Shown one piece after another: positions 1 through 7,052 of a DNA stretch of 22,347 nucleotides. The stretch lies in assembly GCA_023428065.1 (NCBI GenBank), contig JAEYZI010000063.1, positions 1-22,347 on the forward strand, in the 5' to 3' direction. Made by a program: the position numbers and the translations under genes. This DNA comes from Actinomycetes bacterium. Lineage in GTDB: Bacteria; Actinomycetota; Actinomycetes; Actinomycetales; Microbacteriaceae. The notes under the pieces are model-generated. The model was not told the origin of the DNA and ran no database searches. It was given only the letters and a program-made list of their open reading frames with translations. Each line of letters opens with the position of its first letter. Positions within the stretch are counted from its first letter, which is position 1.

Positions 1-740
1 AGACGGTCTCCAAGCGCCTCGCGCGCATGAAGGAGCTCGAGGAGATCGACTTCGACGACACGACGAAGGGCTTCACCAAGAAGGAGCTCCTCATCAAGAA
101 GCGCGAGCTCGACAAGCTGCACAAGACGCTCGGCGGCATCCGCAACCTCACGAAGACCCCGAGCGCCATCTGGGTCGTCGACTCGAAGCGCGAGCACCTC
201 GCCGTCGACGAGGCCACGAAGCTCGGCATCCCCGTGATCGGCATCCTCGACACGAACGCCGACCCCGACGAGCTGCAGTACCCGATCCCGGGCAACGACG
301 ACGCGATCCGCTCGGTGAGCCTGCTCACCCGCATCATCGCCGACGCCGCCGCCGAGGGTCTCATCCAGCGCCACCAGAAGCCCGAGGCCGAGGGCAACGT
401 GTCCGCGGTCGAGCCGCTCGCCGAGTGGGAGCGCGAGCTCCTCGAGGCGTCGAGCAACCCGCAGTCGGTCGCCGAGCAGATCGAGGCGGTCGACAACCGT
501 GTCGAGGGCGACGTCGCCGCGGGCGCCGAGGCGGTCGCCGAGGTCATCGAGGCCGAGACGCCCACCGAGGAGAACGACGCGGATGCCGTGGTCGCCGAGC
601 ACGAGGCCGCCGCGGACCCCACGCTCGTGCCCGAGCACGCCCCCGAGTCCGACGAGCTGACCGAGGCCAAGGCCGAGGTCGCGGACGAGAAGCCGGCCCC
701 GGCGAAGAAGGCCGCGGCCAAGAAGCCCGCCGCCAAGTAA
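1..740 (+). CDS. rpsB: 30S ribosomal protein S2 (5'-truncated by window edge)
   Basis: Structural protein of the small ribosomal subunit. The reading frame is open from base 3, so the true start lies outside the window and only the C-terminal part (about 245 codons) is present. Family landmarks seen are a KRLARMKELEEI helix near the left edge, then TPSAIWVVDSKREHLAVDEATKLGIPVIGILDTNADPD and the IPGNDDAIRS segment. After the conserved core there is a long acidic Ala/Glu-rich tail of about 100 residues ending in Lys/Ala-rich AAAKKPAAK, as is common for actinobacterial S2. tsf follows after 35 nt, the usual rpsB-tsf pairing, and no terminator is visible between them, so co-transcription is likely. 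Confidence 0.97.
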   Translation, partial: TVSKRLARMKELEEIDFDDTTKGFTKKELLIKKRELDKLHKTLGGIRNLTKTPSAIWVVDSKREHLAVDEATKLGIPVIGILDTNADPDELQYPIPGNDDAIRSVSLLTRIIADAAAEGLIQRHQKPEAEGNVSAVEPLAEWERELLEASSNPQSVAEQIEAVDNRVEGDVAAGAEAVAEVIEAETPTEENDADAVVAEHEAAADPTLVPEHAPESDELTEAKAEVADEKPAPAKKAAAKKPAAK

Positions 741-775
741 TCCAGTCATCCGAACCAAGAGTTAGGAACACATCC

Positions 776-1603
776 ATGGCCAACTTCAGCCTGGAAGACG
801 TGAAGGCCCTGCGCGAGCGCCTCGGCACCGGCATGGTCGACACCAAGAACGCCCTCGTCGAGGCGGATGGCGACATCGAGAAGGCCGTCGAGATCCTGCG
901 GCTCAAGGGTGCGAAGGGCAACGCGAAGCGTGCCGACCGCTCCACGAGCGAGGGCCTCATCGCCGTCGTCGAGTCGGCCACCGCCGTCACGATGATCGAG
1001 CTCGCCTGCGAGACGGACTTCGTCGCGAAGAACGAGAAGTTCGTCGCCCTCGCCGACACGATCGTCGGCGCCCTCGCCGACTCGGGCGCCGAGACGGTCG
1101 ACGCGGCCCTCGCGGTCGCGGTCGACGGCGGCACCGTGGCCTCTCTCATCGAGGACCAGGCGGCGACCATCGGCGAGAAGATCGAGCTGCGTCGCGTGGC
1201 GCGCATCGCGGGCGAGAAGTTCGCGGTCTACCTGCACCGCACCTCGAAGGACCTCCCGCCGCAGATCGGCGTCGTCGTCTCCTACACGGGGGACGATGCG
1301 GAGACCGCCCGCTCCATCGCGCAGCACATCTCGTTCGCGGACCCGACGTACCTGTCGCGCGACGACGTGCCCGAGGCGGAGGTCGAGAACGAGCGCCGCA
1401 TCGTCGAGGAGATCAGCCGCAACGAGGGCAAGCCGGAGGCCGCCCTCCCGAAGATCGTCGAGGGTCGCCTCGGCGCCTTCTTCAAGCAGGTCGCGCTCCT
1501 CGAGCAGGACTACGCACGCGACAACAAGCTGACCGTCGGCAAGGTCCTCGCCGACGCCGGCCTGACCGTGAACGGCTTCGCCCGCTTCAAGGTCGGCGCC
1601 TAA
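776..1603 (+). CDS. tsf: Elongation factor Ts
   Basis: Guanine-nucleotide exchange factor that recycles EF-Tu-GDP. The 275-residue product begins MANFSLEDVKALRERLGTG and carries the N-terminal UBA-like helix, then the EF-Tu-contacting core with ACETDFVAKNEKF (the TDFVA signature) and a typical C-terminal region with KIVEGRLGAFFKQVALLEQDY. The reading frame stays open upstream to 425, but that stretch is out-of-frame rpsB sequence. The ATG at 776 is chosen because homology begins there and an AGGA at 764-767 sits 8 nt upstream. A strong hairpin directly downstream closes the unit. Confidence 0.97.
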   Translation: MANFSLEDVKALRERLGTGMVDTKNALVEADGDIEKAVEILRLKGAKGNAKRADRSTSEGLIAVVESATAVTMIELACETDFVAKNEKFVALADTIVGALADSGAETVDAALAVAVDGGTVASLIEDQAATIGEKIELRRVARIAGEKFAVYLHRTSKDLPPQIGVVVSYTGDDAETARSIAQHISFADPTYLSRDDVPEAEVENERRIVEEISRNEGKPEAALPKIVEGRLGAFFKQVALLEQDYARDNKLTVGKVLADAGLTVNGFARFKVGA

Positions 1604-1614
1604 GCACCGTCTGC

Positions 1615-1649
1615 CGAAGGGCCCCGGATCCCGGATCCGGGGCCCTTCG
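1615..1649 (+). terminator. Intrinsic terminator after tsf
   Basis: A perfect 16-bp stem (arms 1615-1630 and 1634-1649) with a 3-nt CCG loop begins 11 nt after the tsf stop codon. There is no clear T-run after it, which is common in high-GC actinobacteria. It likely ends the rpsB-tsf transcript and isolates it from the surface-protein gene. Confidence 0.85.
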
Positions 1650-1719
1650 TCGTGGGCGGGCGTCGCGCGGTGAGGGGTCGGAAGGCAAGGCGGTCGGGCG
1701 CTAGACCGAGCTGTCCACT

Positions 1720-1734
1720 ACCCCCACGGGGGGT
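1720..1734. promoter_or_regulatory. Palindrome ACCCCC-ACG-GGGGGT, candidate operator
   Basis: Perfect 6-bp arms around a 3-bp centre, 86 nt upstream of the surface-protein start at 1821. The compact symmetry and position suggest a dimeric-regulator site, but the regulator is unknown. It could also be a short hairpin. Confidence 0.35.
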
Positions 1735-1774
1735 GAGAAATCGTCGTTCGGGAGGCGCCATGCCCGATAGCGTG

Positions 1775-1786
1775 GGGAAGCTTCCC
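1775..1786. promoter_or_regulatory. Perfect 12-bp palindrome GGGAAGCTTCCC
   Basis: Self-complementary dodecamer 34 nt before the GTG at 1821, between the C/G-run palindrome and the ribosome binding site. It may be an operator near the transcription start. No convincing -10 or -35 pair could be fixed for this gene. Confidence 0.25.
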
Positions 1787-1820
1787 ATCCCACCCGACCG
1801 ACCCGACCACCAGGAGACCT

Positions 1821-3068
1821 GTGAACCGCCGCGCCCTCATCTCGGTGCCCGCCGCCCTCGTCGCGGGAGTGCTCGTCGCCTCCGTCGCGAGCCCCGCCGT
1901 CGCCGACGAATCCCACATCGTCGGGTCCAACATCACGTGGAGTTACGTCTCCGACGCGTATCCGTCGATCTCCGACGCCGGCAGCTCCTACCCGAACCTG
2001 CTCGGCACGGGCGTGACCATGATGTCCGGCTGGACCGACGACGCATTCGACGGCTTCCTCGAATACATCGCGTTCGAGGGCCACTACGTGAACTTCGAGG
2101 CTGCCGCGGGCGGTGCCGGATGGGTGCACGGCGGGCTCTCGTCGTTCCACTACGTCGGCATCGTCGACCCTGTCGAGGGCGGCGACGGCGTCGAGGAGTT
2201 CCCGGGTGCCGAGTTCGAGGCCACGCTCGAGATCCAGGGCAACTACGCGCGGTGGACGTTCACGCAGACCGCGGGGTCGCCGGGCGAACTCCTGCTCCAA
2301 GGTGACCTCGGCTCGGACGGTGACCAGACGGTCACCGTCGTGACGGCGAACACGGCGATCGTCACCTCTGACGACTACGAGTACGACCCCGTGATCGGCT
2401 ACTGGGTCTCCGGCACGGATGCCGAGATCATCGGGCCGGACGTGGACGACCCTGATCTGTACGAAGTCGTGTCGTTCTCCGCATCGTCGGCGAGCCCCAT
2501 GACGGTCGTGCTCGCGCTGCAGGATTACGCGCCGTGCGCCGCAGATGTCGCCCGCGCGCAGATGGTCGCGCGCGTCGCCACGCTGGGCGCGACCTTCGGC
2601 CAGGCCATCGAGGGAGCCCTCGAGTGCGCCTCTGTCGCGAACCCGTCGGCTCTCACCCGCGGGACGGCCGCGAGCCAGTCGCTCCCCGTGACGCTCGACG
2701 CGTCGATCGGCGAGTGGTACCTCTCCGATTCGGAATACGTGCGCGGCGTGTTCGTCGGTACGCCCGCGGGCCTGACGCTCGCGTTCGACCCCGAGACGAG
2801 CCGGGTGTCGGTGTCGGGAACCCCGACCGCGGCCGGCACGTTCCAGGTGAATCTCGTGCTGTACATGCTGGAGGTGTACGACTACATCACCGAGGAGTAC
2901 GGCAACGGGCTCCCGCTCGTCGCCACGTTCACGATCGAGGTCGGCGACGCGCAGCTCGCCGACTCGGGAGTCTCGTCGGCGACCCCGTTCGTGGCCGGGT
3001 TCGCCGTGCTGCTCGTGCTCGCCGGGGCGACCGTGCTCCTCGCGCGCCGTCGCCAGGCGACCGCCTGA
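1821..3068 (+). CDS. Sortase-type cell-surface protein with Ig-like domain
   Basis: 415-residue predicted secreted and wall-anchored protein. GTG start with AGGAGA at 1812-1817. A Sec signal peptide spans about residues 1-28 with a probable AVA|DE cleavage site. Residues about 30-235 form an unrecognised acidic, beta-rich domain. Cys239 and Cys269 could form a disulfide. Residues about 276-375 resemble the putative Ig (He_PIG) fold, with the typical SVSGTPTAAGTF turn. The C terminus is a sorting signal: LADSG at 379-383 (an LPXTG/LAXTG variant with Ser for Thr), a membrane segment at about 389-408, then RRR. Ligand and role are unknown. It sits between rpsB-tsf and pyrH, genes usually adjacent, and has hairpins on both sides, so it appears to be its own transcription unit. 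The sortase is not in the window. Confidence 0.8.
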   Translation: MNRRALISVPAALVAGVLVASVASPAVADESHIVGSNITWSYVSDAYPSISDAGSSYPNLLGTGVTMMSGWTDDAFDGFLEYIAFEGHYVNFEAAAGGAGWVHGGLSSFHYVGIVDPVEGGDGVEEFPGAEFEATLEIQGNYARWTFTQTAGSPGELLLQGDLGSDGDQTVTVVTANTAIVTSDDYEYDPVIGYWVSGTDAEIIGPDVDDPDLYEVVSFSASSASPMTVVLALQDYAPCAADVARAQMVARVATLGATFGQAIEGALECASVANPSALTRGTAASQSLPVTLDASIGEWYLSDSEYVRGVFVGTPAGLTLAFDPETSRVSVSGTPTAAGTFQVNLVLYMLEVYDYITEEYGNGLPLVATFTIEVGDAQLADSGVSSATPFVAGFAVLLVLAGATVLLARRRQATA

Positions 3069-3084
3069 GCCGCATCCGCTCGAT

Positions 3085-3115
3085 GTGAGCCCGCGCCCGC
3101 CCGGCGCGGGCTCAC
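3085..3115 (+). terminator. Terminator after the surface-protein gene
   Basis: Perfect 13-bp GC-rich stem (arms 3085-3097 and 3103-3115) with a 5-nt loop, 16 nt after the stop codon and upstream of the pyrH leader. No T-run follows except a short GCGTT. Confidence 0.75.
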
Positions 3116-3126
3116 GCGTTCGCGGG

Positions 3127-3132
3127 TACGAT
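3127..3132 (+). promoter_or_regulatory. Candidate -10 box TACGAT for pyrH
   Basis: TACGAT lies just after the terminator hairpin and 45 nt before the pyrH ATG, giving a leader of about 40 nt. No good -35 match at 16-18 bp spacing. Position and hexamer fit an actinobacterial vegetative promoter. Confidence 0.4.
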
Positions 3133-3177
3133 CGATGCGGCCCACCGGCCGCATCCCCTCGTCCCGGAAGGACCCCC

Positions 3178-3906
3178 ATGTCGAAGCGCCGCCGCGTCCT
3201 GCTCAAGCTCTCGGGTGAGGCGTTCGGGGCCGGGTCGCTCGGGGTCAACCCGGATGTCGTGAGCGGCATCGCGCGCGAGATCGCGGCCGCGACGCCGAAG
3301 GGCATCGACGACCCGGACGGCGTCGAGGTGGCGGTCGTCGTCGGCGGTGGCAACTTCTTCCGCGGAGCGGAGCTCAGCCAGCGCGGCATGGACCGCGGCC
3401 GCGCGGACTACATGGGCATGCTCGGCACCGTCATGAACGCGCTCGCTCTGCAGGACTTCCTCGAGCAGGCGGGCGCGCAGGTGCGTGTTCAGTCGGCGAT
3501 CTCGATGATGCAGGTCGCGGAGCCCTACATCCCGCTGCGCGCCGAACGGCACCTCGAGAAGGGGCGCGTCGTGATCTTCGGCGCTGGGGCGGGCCTGCCC
3601 TACTTCTCGACCGACACCGTGAGCGCCCAGCGCGCGCTCGAGATCGGCGCGGATGCCGTGCTCGTCGCGAAGAACGGCGTCGACGGCGTCTACGACGACG
3701 ACCCGCGCAAGAACCCCGACGCGAAGAAGCTCGAGCGCGTGAGCTACCAGGAGGCACTCGTGCAGGGCCTCAAGGTCGTCGACTCGACGGCCTTCAGCCT
3801 CTGCATGGACAACGGCATGCCCATGCTCGTGTTCGGCATGGAGCCCGCCGGCAACATCACGAAGGCGCTGCGCGGCGAGCACATCGGCACCCTCGTCACG
3901 GCGTGA
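3178..3906 (+). CDS. pyrH: UMP kinase (uridylate kinase)
   Basis: Phosphorylates UMP to UDP with ATP in pyrimidine nucleotide synthesis; a hexameric cytosolic enzyme of the amino-acid-kinase fold. The 242-residue product has the N-terminal KLSGEAFG loop, VVVGGGNFFRG, and the nucleotide-binding part with GLPYFSTDT, ALEIGADAVLVAKNGVDGVYD and DPRKNPDAK. Length is typical. The frame continues upstream to 3085, but the ATG at 3178 is preferred for homology and for GGAAGGA at 3166-3172. The stop overlaps the next gene by 4 nt (GTGA), so translation is likely coupled. Confidence 0.97.
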   Translation: MSKRRRVLLKLSGEAFGAGSLGVNPDVVSGIAREIAAATPKGIDDPDGVEVAVVVGGGNFFRGAELSQRGMDRGRADYMGMLGTVMNALALQDFLEQAGAQVRVQSAISMMQVAEPYIPLRAERHLEKGRVVIFGAGAGLPYFSTDTVSAQRALEIGADAVLVAKNGVDGVYDDDPRKNPDAKKLERVSYQEALVQGLKVVDSTAFSLCMDNGMPMLVFGMEPAGNITKALRGEHIGTLVTA

Positions 3907-4727
3907 GCGACCGCTACGGCGACGACGTCCTCGCGGGTGACTGGCGCGCCCGCGGACGCACTCCCGTGCCTCAGGTGGAGGCGGTGCGCGACCTCGTCGT
4001 GGAGCTCGCCGACGGATTCGTGGGTGCCGTCGTCGCCCTCGAGAAGGGCAACGTGGGCCTCGAGGACCGTCACGGCCGGGTGCGCTGGTTCCCGCTCGGC
4101 GGCGGCTACCTCGTCGACGGCCGACCCGCCGTGCTCGTCGCCCCGAAGGCGGCCGCGCCCGGCCGCGCCTACACGGCATCCGGAGCGCGTGCCGCCGCCC
4201 CGCAGCGTGCCCGCGTGGCGCGCGCGAGCCGCATCCTCGTCGAGGGGCGCCACGACGCCGAACTCGTCGAGAAGGTGTGGGGTTCCGATCTGCGCGCCGA
4301 GGGCGTCGTCGTCGAGTACCTCGAGGGCGTCGACCACCTCCCGGCGGTCATCGCCGAGCGGCGCCCGGGTGCGGATGCGCGCCTCGGCGTGCTCCTCGAC
4401 CACCTCGTGCCGGGGTCGAAGGAGTCGCGCATCGCATCCCAGGTCAGTGGGCCCCACGTCCTCGTCGTCGGGCACCCCTACATCGACGTGTGGCAGGCGG
4501 TGCGCCCCGAGCGCCTCGGCATCCGCGCGTGGCCGGAGGTGCCGCGCGGCGTCGACTGGAAGCACGGCGTGTGCGACGCGCTCGGCTGGCCGCACGCCGA
4601 TCAGGCGGACATCGCGGCGGCCTGGCAGCGCGTCCTCGCCTCCGTGCGCACCTACACCGACCTCGAGTCGGCGCTCCTCGCGCGCGTGGAGCAGCTCATC
4701 GACTTCGTCGCAGGCGGGGATCACTAA
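3903..4727 (+). CDS. DUF3097 family protein
   Basis: 274-residue cytosolic protein of unknown function, recognised by the DRYGDDVLAGDWRARG start and overall pattern of the actinobacterial DUF3097 family. From about residue 108 it contains a segment resembling a Toprim fold: RILVEGRHDAELVEKVWG, where the Glu in VEGRHD matches the Toprim acidic position, followed by LGVLLDHLVPGSKESRI and VLVVGHPYIDVW, which would supply the later acidic motif (D rather than DxD). This hints at a nucleic-acid or nucleotide metal site, but activity is not known. Its GTG start overlaps the pyrH stop by 4 nt and frr follows 39 nt later, placing it inside the UMP kinase/ribosome-recycling operon. Confidence 0.85.
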   Translation: MSDRYGDDVLAGDWRARGRTPVPQVEAVRDLVVELADGFVGAVVALEKGNVGLEDRHGRVRWFPLGGGYLVDGRPAVLVAPKAAAPGRAYTASGARAAAPQRARVARASRILVEGRHDAELVEKVWGSDLRAEGVVVEYLEGVDHLPAVIAERRPGADARLGVLLDHLVPGSKESRIASQVSGPHVLVVGHPYIDVWQAVRPERLGIRAWPEVPRGVDWKHGVCDALGWPHADQADIAAAWQRVLASVRTYTDLESALLARVEQLIDFVAGGDH

Positions 4728-4766
4728 GCTTGACCCGAACCGCCCGGAACATCGAAGGAGCTCCCC

Positions 4767-5321
4767 GTGATCAGTGACGTCCTCACCGAGGCGAAGGACA
4801 AGATGAGCCGGGCCGTCGAGGTCGCGAAGGACGACTTCGCGACGGTGCGCACCGGTCGGGCCAACCCGGCGCTCTTCCAGAAGATCCTCGTCGACTACTA
4901 CGGCACCCCGACCCCGCTCGGGCAGCTCGCGAGCCTGCAGAACCCCGAGGCGCGCACGCTCGTCATCACCCCCTACGACAAGGCGGCGCTCAAGGAGATC
5001 GAGAAGGCGATCGTCAACTTCCCGAACCTCGGCGCGACCCCCAGCAACGACGGCAACATCGTGCGCGTCACGATGCCCGAGCTCACCGAGGAGCGCCGCA
5101 AGGAGTACGTGAAGATCGTGCGTGCGAAGGGCGAGGACGCTAAGGTCGCGATCCGCAACGTGCGCCGCAAGGCGAAGGACGACCTCGACGCGCTGCTCAA
5201 GGAGGTCGGCGAGGACGACGTCGCGCGCGCCGAGAAGGAGCTCGACGCCCTCACCAAGGCGCACGTCGACCAGATCGACGCGGCGCTCAAGCACAAGGAA
5301 GCCGAGCTGCTCGAGGTCTGA
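4767..5321 (+). CDS. frr: Ribosome recycling factor
   Basis: Splits post-termination ribosomes together with EF-G. 184 residues, the family's usual length (about 185). The three-helix bundle shows RTGRANPALF near residue 30, QNPEARTLVITPYDKAALKEIEKAI, then the C-terminal helix TEERRKEYVKIVRAKGEDAK followed by VAIRNVRRKAKDDLDALLKE. GTG start with a strong GAAGGAG at 4754-4760. The stop codon shares one base with the cdsA start (TGATG), so cdsA is probably translated by re-initiation. Confidence 0.97.
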   Translation: MISDVLTEAKDKMSRAVEVAKDDFATVRTGRANPALFQKILVDYYGTPTPLGQLASLQNPEARTLVITPYDKAALKEIEKAIVNFPNLGATPSNDGNIVRVTMPELTEERRKEYVKIVRAKGEDAKVAIRNVRRKAKDDLDALLKEVGEDDVARAEKELDALTKAHVDQIDAALKHKEAELLEV

Positions 5322-6346
5322 TGGACCGAGACCCCCAGGGCGGTCCGTCGCCCGAGAGCCCCGCGCCCGCCGGGAAGCGCTCCCCCCTCGAGGAGTTCGA
5401 GGCGCGCGCGCAGCAGACCCGCGCCGACATCGAGGCGCACGCGCAGCACGCGCGCGAGGAGTTCGAGGCGCAGGTACGCCACGCCCGGGACCAGTTCGAC
5501 GCGACCCAGGAGAAGATCCGCGAGCGCACCGGCCGCAACCTGCTCGCGGCCATCGGGATCGGGGTCGTGCTCGGCGGCACCCTTCTCGTGAGCCTGCTCT
5601 TCTACACGTGGCTCTTCATCCCGTTCGCCGCCCTCCTCGTCGGGTTCACCGTGTGGGAGCTCTCGACCGCGCTGCGGAGGACGGGTCGCGACGTGCCGCG
5701 CGTCGTGTCGATCGTCGTCGGCATCGCGGTGCTGCCGGCCGCCTACTTCTGGCACGTGCCGGGTCTCTGGCTCGCGGTCGTCGCGGGCATCGCGGTGACG
5801 AGCCTGTGGCGGGTCGGGGAGTTGCTGCGTCCGAGCCACCGGGCCCCCGCGCGCGTCGTCTTCTCCGACATCGGCGCGGGGATCCTCGTGCAGCTGTACG
5901 TGACGTTCCTCGCGGGCTTCTACGTCGTGCTCGCGGGCGAGGACGGCGGTCAGTGGTGGGTGCTCGCCGCCCTCATCATCGTCGTCTCGACCGACATCGG
6001 CGCCTACGCCGCGGGACTCAGCTTCGGTCGCCACAAGATGGCGCCGCGCATCAGCCCCGGCAAGACCTGGGAGGGCTTCGCGGGCGCCGCCGTCGTCGCG
6101 ATGGCCGCGGGCACGCTCCTCGCATGGCTCATGCTCGACCAGCCGTGGTGGGAGGGCACGATCATGGGCCTCGTGCTCATGCTCGTCGGCACGATGGGCG
6201 ACCTCATCGAGTCGCTCATCAAGCGCGAGCTCGGCATCAAGGACATCTCGGGCTGGCTGCCGGGCCACGGCGGCTTCCTCGACCGCCTCGACTCGATCCT
6301 CCCGTCGGCCGCGGTCGCGTACGCCTTCTTCCTCATCTTCGCCTGA
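5321..6346 (+). CDS. cdsA: Phosphatidate cytidylyltransferase (CDP-diacylglycerol synthase)
   Basis: Integral membrane enzyme making CDP-diacylglycerol from phosphatidate and CTP, precursor of membrane phospholipids. 341 residues. Residues about 74-300 hold several hydrophobic segments. The C-terminal family signature is clear: SLIKRELGIKD, then SGWLPGHGGFLDRLDS, containing the conserved acidic and basic catalytic residues. Unusual is a soluble N-terminal extension (about 1-72) with four consecutive 11-residue repeats at 24-67, each ending in Arg and starting with patterns such as EEFEA. A 16-bp stretch is duplicated at 5390-5405 and 5456-5471, exactly two repeat lengths apart. No Shine-Dalgarno; coupled to frr. 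Confidence 0.95.
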   Translation: MDRDPQGGPSPESPAPAGKRSPLEEFEARAQQTRADIEAHAQHAREEFEAQVRHARDQFDATQEKIRERTGRNLLAAIGIGVVLGGTLLVSLLFYTWLFIPFAALLVGFTVWELSTALRRTGRDVPRVVSIVVGIAVLPAAYFWHVPGLWLAVVAGIAVTSLWRVGELLRPSHRAPARVVFSDIGAGILVQLYVTFLAGFYVVLAGEDGGQWWVLAALIIVVSTDIGAYAAGLSFGRHKMAPRISPGKTWEGFAGAAVVAMAAGTLLAWLMLDQPWWEGTIMGLVLMLVGTMGDLIESLIKRELGIKDISGWLPGHGGFLDRLDSILPSAAVAYAFFLIFA

Positions 6347-6367
6347 GCCCGCCCCGAAGCTGCGGGC
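6347..6367 (+). terminator. Weak hairpin after cdsA
   Basis: GCCCGC at 6347-6352 pairs with GCGGGC at 6362-6367 around a 9-nt loop, immediately after the cdsA stop. A short stem without T-run; may attenuate the operon transcript. Confidence 0.3.
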
Positions 6368-6405
6368 CGCGCGCGGCGTCGTGCCGGATGCTCGGCGACG
6401 CGAAC

Positions 6406-6411
6406 TAGCAT
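6406..6411 (+). promoter_or_regulatory. -10 box TAGCAT, leaderless promoter
   Basis: TAGCAT ends 6 nt before the GTG at 6418, so the predicted first transcribed base is the start codon itself. No Shine-Dalgarno is present. No recognisable -35. Confidence 0.5.
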
Positions 6412-6417
6412 GGCGGG

Positions 6418-6969
6418 GTGAGCATGACCTTCCCCCGCGCGCGCAAGGGCCGACCCGGCTACGACATCGATGAGGTGGAGGAGTTCCTCGAGGACGCCCG
6501 CCGTGCCTACACCTCCGAGAACCCCGACGTCTCCGTCATCACGGCCGACAGCATCCGCACGACCGCGTTCTCGATGCGCAAGGGCGGCTACTCCACGACC
6601 CACGTCGACGCGGCGCTCGAGCGACTCGAGGACGCCTTCGCGGCCCGCGAGCGCGAGCGCGAGATCGCGCGGATGGGCGACGAGGCCTGGTACGCCGAGG
6701 CCCGCCAGACCGCGCAGGAGCTCCTCGACCGCGTCGTGCGCCCCGCGGGCAAGAAGTTCCAGCGGGTGAGCTTCCTGACGATCGGCTACGCCGTCAAGGA
6801 CGTCGACGCGTTCGCCGACCGCATCGCCGCCTACTTCCAGAGCGGCGGCGCGCTCACGACCGACGAGGTGCGCACGATCGCCTTCCGCCCCCAGCGCGGC
6901 GGCTACCGCGAAGCCCAGGTCGACTACGTGCTCGACACCGTGACCCGCGTGATGCTCGCGGTCCGCTGA
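6418..6969 (+). CDS. DivIVA-domain protein with duplicated module
   Basis: 183-residue soluble protein of the actinobacterial DivI1A/DivIVA-like group. Two homologous halves are visible. Half 1 (about 4-75) has FPRARKGRPGYDIDEVEEFL, then TADSIRTTAFSMRKGGYSTTHVDAALERLE. Half 2 (about 114-180) has FQRVSFLTIGYAVKDVDAFADRI, then TTDEVRTIAFRPQRGGYREAQVDYVLD. The shared scheme is a Phe-rich start, Gly-Tyr, Val-Asp and F..RxGGY..xxVD. A charged helix (about 75-110) links the halves. There is no long coiled coil, so polar scaffolding like that of full DivIVA is doubtful; a role in cell division or polarity is inferred from family only. GTG at 6418 is chosen over ATG at 6424 because the -10 box fits a leaderless start there. 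Confidence 0.8.
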   Translation: MSMTFPRARKGRPGYDIDEVEEFLEDARRAYTSENPDVSVITADSIRTTAFSMRKGGYSTTHVDAALERLEDAFAAREREREIARMGDEAWYAEARQTAQELLDRVVRPAGKKFQRVSFLTIGYAVKDVDAFADRIAAYFQSGGALTTDEVRTIAFRPQRGGYREAQVDYVLDTVTRVMLAVR

Positions 6970-6987
6970 ACGCGCGACCGCATCCGT

Positions 6988-7004
6988 GGCCCCCGGACGG
7001 GGCC
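6988..7004 (+). terminator. Weak hairpin after the DivIVA-domain gene
   Basis: GGCCCC (6988-6993) and GGGGCC (6999-7004) form a 6-bp stem with a 5-nt loop, 18 nt after the stop codon. No T-run. Confidence 0.35.
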
Positions 7005-7037
7005 CGCGCCTCCCATGGGTTTCCCGGGCGGTCTGAG

Positions 7038-7043
7038 TACACT
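7038..7043 (+). promoter_or_regulatory. -10 box TACACT, near-leaderless promoter
   Basis: TACACT ends 9 nt before the GTG at 7053, implying a transcript with only a few leader bases. No Shine-Dalgarno precedes the GTG. Confidence 0.45.
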
Positions 7044-7052
7044 CGTGACACT

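Noticed and set aside
425..775. Upstream extension of the tsf frame
   Set aside because: Arg-rich out-of-frame translation of rpsB; EF-Ts homology starts at 776 with a Shine-Dalgarno.
3085..3177. 31-codon N-terminal extension of pyrH
   Set aside because: It lies in the terminator hairpin and promoter region; the family begins at 3178, with a good Shine-Dalgarno.
3744..5294. A 516-codon - strand open frame across pyrH-DUF3097-frr
   Set aside because: It crosses three well-supported + strand genes and has no recognisable domain.
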